The translations under genes were made by a program, and so were the position numbers. This document shows, piece by piece, positions 12,025 to 16,863 of a DNA stretch of 16,863 nt. Location of the stretch: positions 1 through 16,863 of the forward strand of contig DKOG01000201.1 of the NCBI GenBank assembly GCA_002469915.1. Reading direction: 5' to 3'. The stretch comes from Bacteroidetes bacterium UBA7368 (lineage in GTDB: Bacteria; Bacteroidota; Rhodothermia; Rhodothermales; UBA10348). A model generated the notes under the pieces. That model was not told where the DNA came from. It made no database searches and saw only the letters and a program-made list of their open reading frames with translations. The stretch's first letter is position 1. Each line of letters begins with the position of its first letter.

Positions 12025-14367
12025 TTAAGATCTTCCAAAAGGAAGTTGTAGTCTAAAAGAAATGTTGCGACCTGGATCGTCTACGAAATAGCGAAATCGG
12101 CTCAGGTAATCCCTGTAAGCCACATTTGCGATATTATTGATGTCCAGGCTGAACCGGATTAATGACGGTCCAAAAAAGAACGCTCCCTTGAATCCCGCAC
12201 CTAGAAGTGCGTATCCGGAGGGAGGTTCAACTAGTTCGATCTCGGTAGGAAAGCGATTTTGCTTTCGTACCAGAAGTGTTTCAACGTGGAATTCGGACTC
12301 CCTAATTCTCGTCCCGGTTGGCAAGCTGACGTAACCGTTTAGTGTCAGTCTGTCCGAGGGCATTGATATCAGGTGGTCATTCGATTTGGTGTCGCGTCCT
12401 CGGACCATTGATCCCACGACAGACATGCCAAATCGATCTCCAAAATCATGTGAAAGTAATCCGTCGATACCCCGAAGAACAGCATTCGTCTGACTGTAGA
12501 TGAATGCGGGAAACGTTCCTCGGATAGTCACGACTGGATCGACTTGCGGGTGGAGATAGATATACCCGTTCATCTGATTGTTGTAGACACTGATTTCTGC
12601 AACGGAGTGCTCCGCCACGTGTCGAAGTGTTAGGTCCACGTTGTAGTTGCGCTCCCCGCCAAGAGTGGGATCCCCGGTCTCAAACTGGGCTGTCCCGTGG
12701 TGTACTCCGAAGTTGTAGAGCTCGTTAACGCCGGGTGGACGCCAAGCCGATCCCAGGTTACTGGCCAGAGACCAATGATCGCTGAACTGCCACACCGCCC
12801 CAACTACAGCCGTCAAGCTGCTGTAGGTATGGTTCTGGAGCGTGAATTCCCCAGAACTAACACTATTTCTTGGAAAGGCTTCCATCCAACGATAATTATA
12901 TCTTATTCCCGACTCAAGGGTGAGAGGGCCCTGTACCCAGGTTTGCCGGGTATATATGCCGCCCGTTAGAGCCTTGAAGTTTGGAATGAGATATCCAGTT
13001 TCGTTGTTCGTGTTGGTCTGGTTCATGCCACTGAGTCCAATGACACCCAAGAACTTTCCTCTCGGCTTCTGACGAAGTTTCAAGTCGAGGGTGTGGGTCG
13101 TCAACGACAGTCCAAATGCCGGCTTTTTGCCTGGTTCGTCACAGAACCGGCAATGAGCATCGTATTCTTCCCGTCGGTTGCTCTGCAGTCCATATTGAGC
13201 TTCAATCCAGTCGCCACTATCCAGTCGAAATTGGCTTTCAATCGTGACAAGATCATGATTGATCGTCTGCTTCGGGGCTTTGATTTCATAGGAGAACGTG
13301 TATTTCACGGACGGATGACCACGTTCAATAGCGGCCAAGAGGTCGTCCATGTTTCCAATGTGTGCCCCTTTGAATAAACCCAGCGTTGTTCCAAAATGAC
13401 TGTAATATGCATGGAGATGAAACGAGTCTCGTTCTATTCCCAGCGATACTGAGCCGTCGAATTCTTGGAAAGCCGAATTGCCTATGACCCAGTCCGGAGT
13501 TTGCGAGTCTCCTGCCCGACGCATGCTACCTTGCAGTCTCCATCCAAACCCTCGAATGGCCTTGGGGCCGCCCTGTAGAGCTAGCGATCCGGCCCCCTGA
13601 CGGTTGTTGGAGAAGGCACTCAGCATCAGGCGTCCACTTATCGACTCATTCGTCGGTAGATCCGGAGGATCTAGGCGAATAACACCACCAATCGCACCGA
13701 CACCATGTTCAACACCAGCTGCGCCCTTGATCACTTCGATACGCGCCATTGCAAACGGATCTATCTCCGGTGCGTGTTCTCCGCCCCACTGTTGTCCTTC
13801 CTGAGCTACTCCAGCGTTCAGCACAACCAATCGTTGACTGTGTAGGCCGCGGATAACCGGTTTTGAAATGGAGGGACCAGTAGATAACGTTGTGACGCCG
13901 GGCAGATCTTTAAGCGTTTCTCCCAAAGTGAGACCACTTTTGCTATCAAGATCGGCTGCTCTCAGCACCGTAACGGATTGAGTGGAGCGCTTGAGCATGG
14001 CTTCTTTCTGATGCTCAGCAGTGATTACGGCTTCGTCCAGATAGACATTTTCGGGCACCATCTGGACATCTAAAACGACGATTTCGGATTTCATTTCGAT
14101 CGTCCGAATTTCGCTTTTATATCCAATGAACCGATACTCCACGACGTACGTCCCCGGCTCGAGATGATCGAGGAAATAACGTCCCTCCTCATCAGAGACA
14201 GTCCCCTGATTTAGAGTAGGAATTACGATTTGAGTACCCGGCAAAGGCATTCGATTCTCATCAAGCACACGACCCTGAACGGATTGCGCGCTGCTTTCAC
14301 AAGGAAATCCTGTGACGAGCACTACGAGGATGAATACGCCTGCTAGGCGAGCGAAATTGACTGACAT
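12025..14367 (-). CDS. TonB-dependent outer-membrane receptor, second cassette, probable metal receptor
   Basis: With the ATG at 14367 the receptor is 780 residues. This start is chosen because MSVNFARLAGVFILVVLVTG and FPCESSAQ form a signal peptide; the frame runs 22 codons further to a TTG, through two hairpins. A carboxypeptidase-regulatory-like domain follows (about 29-110: VQGRVLDENRMPLPGTQIVI, then YFLDHLEPGTYVVEYRFIGY). The plug (about 115-240) has VTVLRAADL, PGVTTLSTG, KPVIRGLHSQRLVVLNAG and QEGQQWGGEHAPEIDPFAM, ending GAIGGVIRLD. The barrel includes a probable loop with AHCRFCDEPGKKP (Cys406, Cys409), a CxxC with a flanking His, and His-rich segments. The plug wording resembles ZnuD-type and related metal receptors, and it lacks the OprC CxxxM site. 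It lies 66 nt after a Cys/His-rich DUF2946-like gene and 4 nt before the DHDH lipoprotein, which supports a metal substrate (zinc or copper) without proving it. Confidence 0.88.
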   Translation of the reverse strand: MSVNFARLAGVFILVVLVTGFPCESSAQSVQGRVLDENRMPLPGTQIVIPTLNQGTVSDEEGRYFLDHLEPGTYVVEYRFIGYKSEIRTIEMKSEIVVLDVQMVPENVYLDEAVITAEHQKEAMLKRSTQSVTVLRAADLDSKSGLTLGETLKDLPGVTTLSTGPSISKPVIRGLHSQRLVVLNAGVAQEGQQWGGEHAPEIDPFAMARIEVIKGAAGVEHGVGAIGGVIRLDPPDLPTNESISGRLMLSAFSNNRQGAGSLALQGGPKAIRGFGWRLQGSMRRAGDSQTPDWVIGNSAFQEFDGSVSLGIERDSFHLHAYYSHFGTTLGLFKGAHIGNMDDLLAAIERGHPSVKYTFSYEIKAPKQTINHDLVTIESQFRLDSGDWIEAQYGLQSNRREEYDAHCRFCDEPGKKPAFGLSLTTHTLDLKLRQKPRGKFLGVIGLSGMNQTNTNNETGYLIPNFKALTGGIYTRQTWVQGPLTLESGIRYNYRWMEAFPRNSVSSGEFTLQNHTYSSLTAVVGAVWQFSDHWSLASNLGSAWRPPGVNELYNFGVHHGTAQFETGDPTLGGERNYNVDLTLRHVAEHSVAEISVYNNQMNGYIYLHPQVDPVVTIRGTFPAFIYSQTNAVLRGIDGLLSHDFGDRFGMSVVGSMVRGRDTKSNDHLISMPSDRLTLNGYVSLPTGTRIRESEFHVETLLVRKQNRFPTEIELVEPPSGYALLGAGFKGAFFFGPSLIRFSLDINNIANVAYRDYLSRFRYFVDDPGRNISFRLQLPFGRS
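13127..13153. repeat. inverted repeat at the CxxC codons of the second receptor gene
   Basis: TTGCC (13127-13131) plus GGTTC (13133-13137) pair with GAACCGGCAA (13144-13153), leaving one bulged T (13132) and a 6-nt loop. The right arm covers the codons of HCRF and the loop those of CD and part of E. This gives a 10-bp hairpin in the receptor mRNA. It may be a coincidence of codon choice. Confidence 0.45.
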
Positions 14368-14372
14368 GGCTG

Positions 14373-14395
14373 TCTGGAATGCCAGAAATCTGGCA
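14373..14395 (-). promoter_or_regulatory. two mutually exclusive hairpins upstream of the second receptor ATG
   Basis: TGCCAGA (14380-14386) and TCTGGCA (14389-14395) form a 7-bp palindrome with a 2-nt centre. The same left arm can instead pair as CCAGA (14382-14386) with TCTGG (14373-14377) around AATG. In the minus-strand transcript the second hairpin would end 5 nt before the start codon at 14367. The shared arm makes the two folds exclusive, as in a translational switch. The whole element could alternatively be an operator. Confidence 0.45.
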
Positions 14396-14409
14396 GAATA
14401 GATTGAAAA

Positions 14410-14426
14410 CCCACCTCCTTGGTGGG
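14410..14426 (-). terminator. hairpin followed by TTTT between the DUF2946-like gene and the second receptor
   Basis: In transcript sense CCCACC, loop AAGGA, GGTGGG, then TTTTC. The 6-bp GC-rich stem with a 5-nt loop lies 7 nt after the stop of the DUF2946-like gene and 43 nt before the receptor ATG. It may be an intra-operon terminator or attenuator. The loop and right arm include AAGGAGGT (14413-14420), a perfect ribosome-binding sequence, yet no start codon follows at normal distance. Confidence 0.45.
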
Positions 14427-14433
14427 GGAGCAA

Positions 14434-14796
14434 TCAGACAGCAGGGGGCGCGCGAGCTCCTGAGGAATAAGGACCGAGGGCGATCAGAAAGTCGGTCTGG
14501 TCATGCCATACTTCCTTATCAGCGGAACGATCCGCGGAAGATGTTATGTTTTGGTAGGCAGAATCCCACCGGCTCACACAGGATGTACAGTCATCTAATT
14601 CGAATTCATGCCGGACCTCTTCAAATCCAGTCTCATGATCTGAATGGTCACATACCTCATCCCGAGAAGCTGCATCTAACCACTCCAATCCGTGATGAAC
14701 GGCGTGGAGCGTCGGAGAAAAAACGCCGCCAATCAGGAAAACGCACAGCAATAAGCTGTTCAGAATCGAGGTTGATATGGGCGTTCTAAAATCCAT
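14434..14796 (-). CDS. DUF2946-like exported Cys/His-rich small protein
   Basis: The ATG at 14796 gives 120 residues. A TTG at 14823 would add nine polar residues before the signal, so I prefer the ATG. A signal peptide covers about 1-31 (MDFRTPISTSILNSLLLCVF, ending SPTLHA). The mature part opens VHHGLEWLDA and contains VCDHSDHETGFEEVRHEFE and DDCTSCV, that is clustered His, Cys and acidic residues including a CxxC. The tail ends ALGPYSSGARAPPAV. The export signal, the CxxC and the RAPP end are as in DUF2946-like proteins, and the tail echoes the ARGPPA end of the gene at 8528-8917. Beyond the tail the two are not obviously homologous. It heads the second receptor cassette, 66 nt before the receptor start, with hairpins in between. 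Metal binding in the periplasm is likely but inferred. Confidence 0.6.
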   Translation of the reverse strand: MDFRTPISTSILNSLLLCVFLIGGVFSPTLHAVHHGLEWLDAASRDEVCDHSDHETGFEEVRHEFELDDCTSCVSRWDSAYQNITSSADRSADKEVWHDQTDFLIALGPYSSGARAPPAV

Positions 14797-14942
14797 GCGC
14801 TGACTTTCGTTGACCTTGATCAACTTTTGATTTATTGGATTGATCCTCCAAAGGCCTTTTCTTTAGAAAAAGGGTAGTCTCCGGATCTGTTCAGCGTACT
14901 GATCCGTTTACCTCCGGTCCCAATTCCAAACCCCAATCTGAA
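14797..14942. promoter_or_regulatory. 146-nt divergent region between second cassette and choice-of-anchor-B gene
   Basis: This must hold promoters for both directions, but no clear -35/-10 pair was found. Visible elements are the palindrome AAAGGCCTTT (14850-14859), an imperfect inverted repeat CCTTTTC with GAAAAAGG (14855-14861 and 14866-14873), GGATC with GATCC (14883-14887 and 14901-14905), and GACCTTGAT (14812-14820), whose complement also occurs at 9114-9122 upstream of the first locus. Confidence 0.35.
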
Positions 14943-16863
14943 ATGCAACGTTTTTCTGCTTCGGTTTTTATCCTCCTGATAGCTGTGAGTCCGGTACTCG
15001 CTCAGACATTTTACTCAGACGATGCCTCCATGCGTCTTGGATTCGGCGGCGCCGTTTCTGTTTATGAAGGAGACGTCTATATCGGATCGGCCCCCATTAC
15101 GTGGCCAGCTGGCGCTGATCCTGCGGGACAGGTCCTTCGGTTTTCGAAAAACGAAGAGGGGCAATGGGTAGAAGTTGAACGCATTGCAGCAGAGGGCGGA
15201 GACCATGGAGACGAGTTTGGGCGCTCGTTTAATATCACCGATGGTCAGATGGTTGTCGGAGCACCGGGACAAGACGCTGTGTACGTTTTTAGCTTGAAAG
15301 ACAATAGGTGGACTCAGACCGCGAAGGTAAGTCCACACGAAGAGTTGCCTGAAGGTCATGAGTTTGCAGGTTCTTTTGCCCGTGGTGGATTCCGAACACA
15401 GAATATTGCCGTCGTTCAGAATAACGTTATGGTTACCTCATATGATCAGTCTACGCACGAGGGTGCCGTTCATGTAGTGCACCAGATGGGCACTATGTGG
15501 CATGATATGGGCGAATTGGAAAAAACCGGCGCGTGGGCCGTTGCCTCTTCCGGAAACCATCTATTTCTAGGTACAGCGGAAGCCGATAGTGCCGCGGGTG
15601 GTGTTGTGGCGTACGAGTATGTAGATAGCCGTAACTGGGTTAAAAGAGAGGGGATCTTAAAAAATGATCTCGATGCAGGTGCGCGATTTGGACGGGCATT
15701 TGCTACCCAAGGTAATAAGGTATGGGTCGGCGCCTCAGGTTTTGAGAGTTTTGGAGCGGTCTTCGCGTATGAGTTTGGAGAAGATGCGACCTGGCGTATG
15801 GTAGATACGATTGTTCAAACGGGAGAAAATCAGCATCCGAGTTTTGGGTCAAGTCTTTCAGTCGATGGCGATTACCTCCTTATCGGAGCCTCAGGCGCAG
15901 CCTATCTTTATGATATCACCATGACCGGCGATGCGACGCTGCGGTTGGAAGCAGAAGAAGACCGCGCCACACCTGGTTTCGGTACTAGTGTCGCTATGGG
16001 AGATGGATTTGCCATTGTAGGATCACCAACGGGTGATTTTGACGCGGGTCTAGCAAGTGTTTTTGAACATACCGATGCTGGATGGGAGCGTACAGCGTAT
16101 CTCTTCGGCGACGTAAACCGGATGGAGTCTATCACGGGAACGGACAAGATTGATTGTACGGATGGACTGGCAAATGGGCTGTTTCCTTGCGAAGACGTGG
16201 ACCTAGTTTCCTTTCTTGCAACGGACGAAATGTCCCATGACCGTGGCGCCAAACTCAATGATATCTGGGGGTGGGAAGATCCACAAACGGGTAAAGAGTA
16301 CGTTCTTCAGGGCCGAAATGACGGCCTTTCTGTTGTGGATATTAGTAACCCCGCATCTCCGCTTGTTGTGGGTAACATGATGCGCACGGAAGGATCACCG
16401 GGTGCATGGTGGCGGGACGTGAAAGTGTACAAAAATCACGCTTTCGTAGTAGCTGATGGAAGTCGGGATCATGGATTACAGATTCTTGATCTGACCCAAG
16501 TGCGGGACATTGACCCCGCTGATATGCCGGTTATGTTTGAAGAGACCGCTCACTACGCGGGGACCGCCAGTACGCATAATGTGGTTATTAACGAAGACAC
16601 AGGATTTGCCTACTTGGTGGGTAACCGATCCGGTGGAGAGACGTGCGGTGGCCAGCTTCATATCGTGAATATTCAGGATCCGCAGAATCCAACGTTTGCA
16701 GGCTGTTACAACCACCCTGATTTCGGTGGAACGCATGATGCGCAATGTGTACTGTATCACGGTGCAGATGAGGATTACGCCGGAAGTGAGATCTGCCTGA
16801 ACTCAAACGGTTCGGCGTTCATCGTAGCAGACGTCACAGACAAAGAGAACACGAAAACGATCT
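14943..16863 (+). CDS. secreted choice-of-anchor-B family protein with FG-GAP-like repeats, 3' end cut by window
   Basis: The frame opens at ATG 14943 and stays open to the last base (640 codons, no stop). A signal peptide MQRFSASVFILLIAVSPVLA is followed by QTFYSDD. Residues about 25-390 are a beta-propeller of FG-GAP-like repeats, each of the form F-G-x-S/A-x-x-x-x-G-D-x-x-x-x-G-A/S: FGGAVSVYEGDVYIGSAP, FGRSFNITDGQMVVGAPG, FGRAFATQGNKVWVGAS, FGSSLSVDGDYLLIGAS and FGTSVAMGDGFAIVGSP. From about residue 400 comes the choice-of-anchor-B region, with CTDGLANGLFPCEDVDLVSF, a LVIxD-like DGLSVVDISNPASPLVVGNM, HGLQILDLTQ, STHNVVINEDTGFAYLVGNR and THDAQC followed by SEICLNSNGSAFIVADVT. Members are large extracellular propellers with varied C-terminal anchors (PEP-CTERM, T9SS or others), hence the name; the anchor here lies beyond the window. 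Paired cysteines suggest disulfides. Its function, and any link to the divergent receptor cassette, are unknown. Confidence 0.88.
   Translation, partial: MQRFSASVFILLIAVSPVLAQTFYSDDASMRLGFGGAVSVYEGDVYIGSAPITWPAGADPAGQVLRFSKNEEGQWVEVERIAAEGGDHGDEFGRSFNITDGQMVVGAPGQDAVYVFSLKDNRWTQTAKVSPHEELPEGHEFAGSFARGGFRTQNIAVVQNNVMVTSYDQSTHEGAVHVVHQMGTMWHDMGELEKTGAWAVASSGNHLFLGTAEADSAAGGVVAYEYVDSRNWVKREGILKNDLDAGARFGRAFATQGNKVWVGASGFESFGAVFAYEFGEDATWRMVDTIVQTGENQHPSFGSSLSVDGDYLLIGASGAAYLYDITMTGDATLRLEAEEDRATPGFGTSVAMGDGFAIVGSPTGDFDAGLASVFEHTDAGWERTAYLFGDVNRMESITGTDKIDCTDGLANGLFPCEDVDLVSFLATDEMSHDRGAKLNDIWGWEDPQTGKEYVLQGRNDGLSVVDISNPASPLVVGNMMRTEGSPGAWWRDVKVYKNHAFVVADGSRDHGLQILDLTQVRDIDPADMPVMFEETAHYAGTASTHNVVINEDTGFAYLVGNRSGGETCGGQLHIVNIQDPQNPTFAGCYNHPDFGGTHDAQCVLYHGADEDYAGSEICLNSNGSAFIVADVTDKENTKTI

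Noticed and set aside
14368..14433. Extending the second receptor upstream to the TTG at 14433
   Set aside because: The 22 added residues destroy the signal peptide position and are encoded by two hairpins that look like leader RNA.
14379..14789. 136-codon plus-strand open frame opposite the DUF2946-like gene
   Set aside because: It is a shadow: the composition is Arg/Ser/His-rich with no domain, while the minus-strand frame has a signal peptide and family-like motifs.
15908..16258. Minus-strand open frames inside the choice-of-anchor-B gene (also 15015-15359 and 16476-16806)
   Set aside because: The plus-strand frame is continuous for 640 codons with repeats and a signal peptide; the others are antisense shadows.
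1..16863. CRISPR array, tRNA, rRNA, transposase or integrase
   Set aside because: No regularly spaced direct repeats, cloverleaf-like sequences or mobile-element proteins were found; the inverted repeats differ in sequence and are not flanked by target duplications I could see.

Overview
The window looks like chromosomal DNA of a Bacteroidota/Rhodothermota-type Gram-negative bacterium. The reasons are two TonB-dependent receptors that each begin with a carboxypeptidase-regulatory-like domain, many lipoproteins with a Cys lipobox, few good Shine-Dalgarno sites, and a choice-of-anchor-B-type secreted protein. This placement is inferred from gene style; there is no rRNA or tRNA in the window to confirm it. 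No transposase, phage gene, tRNA or CRISPR array was seen.

Layout. (1) Positions 1-1141, plus strand: the 3' part of an alpha/beta hydrolase and a DUF2892 membrane protein. (2) Positions 1168-3415, minus strand: ettA (ABC-F translation factor), followed by a tiny glycine-zipper membrane protein and preceded by a two-helix protein of unknown function. (3) Positions 3482-8917, minus strand: the main metal locus. In transcription order it holds a His/Met-rich DUF2946-like exported protein, an MbnP-like lipoprotein, an MbnH/MauG-like dihaem peroxidase lipoprotein, a FixH/YtkA-like lipoprotein, and an OprC/NosA-like TonB receptor carrying CxxxM and HxM copper motifs. The last four genes are separated by 2 nt or overlap by 8 and 4 nt. 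(4) Positions 8918-9232: a divergent regulatory region with a nested palindrome. (5) Positions 9233-11281: a TTG-started DUF4249-like lipoprotein, a Rof-like Rho-binding protein and an endonuclease/exonuclease/phosphatase-fold lipoprotein. (6) Positions 11472-14796, minus strand: a second receptor cassette made of a Cys/His-rich DUF2946-like protein, a TonB receptor and a DHDH-bearing lipoprotein. (7) Positions 14943-16863, plus strand: a choice-of-anchor-B protein with FG-GAP-like repeats that runs off the window.

How the genes may work together. The strongest reading is a copper-handling island. The OprC-like receptor would import copper across the outer membrane. The MbnH-like enzyme would oxidise a tryptophan of the MbnP-like partner to make a copper site. 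The FixH/YtkA-like and DUF2946-like proteins would be periplasmic metal-handling accessories. No methanobactin biosynthesis gene is visible, so this would be a methanobactin-free use of the MbnP/MbnH pair. The second cassette repeats the plan (small Cys/His protein, receptor, lipoprotein) with different parts, and its metal is unknown.

A second theme is a set of long perfect or near-perfect inverted repeats, both between genes (8520-8549, 8983-9018, 11349-11372, 11397-11434, 14373-14426) and inside receptor and peroxidase coding sequence (5421-5453, 6952-6969, 7375-7412, 13127-13153). The intergenic hairpins that follow genes lack a normal T tract.
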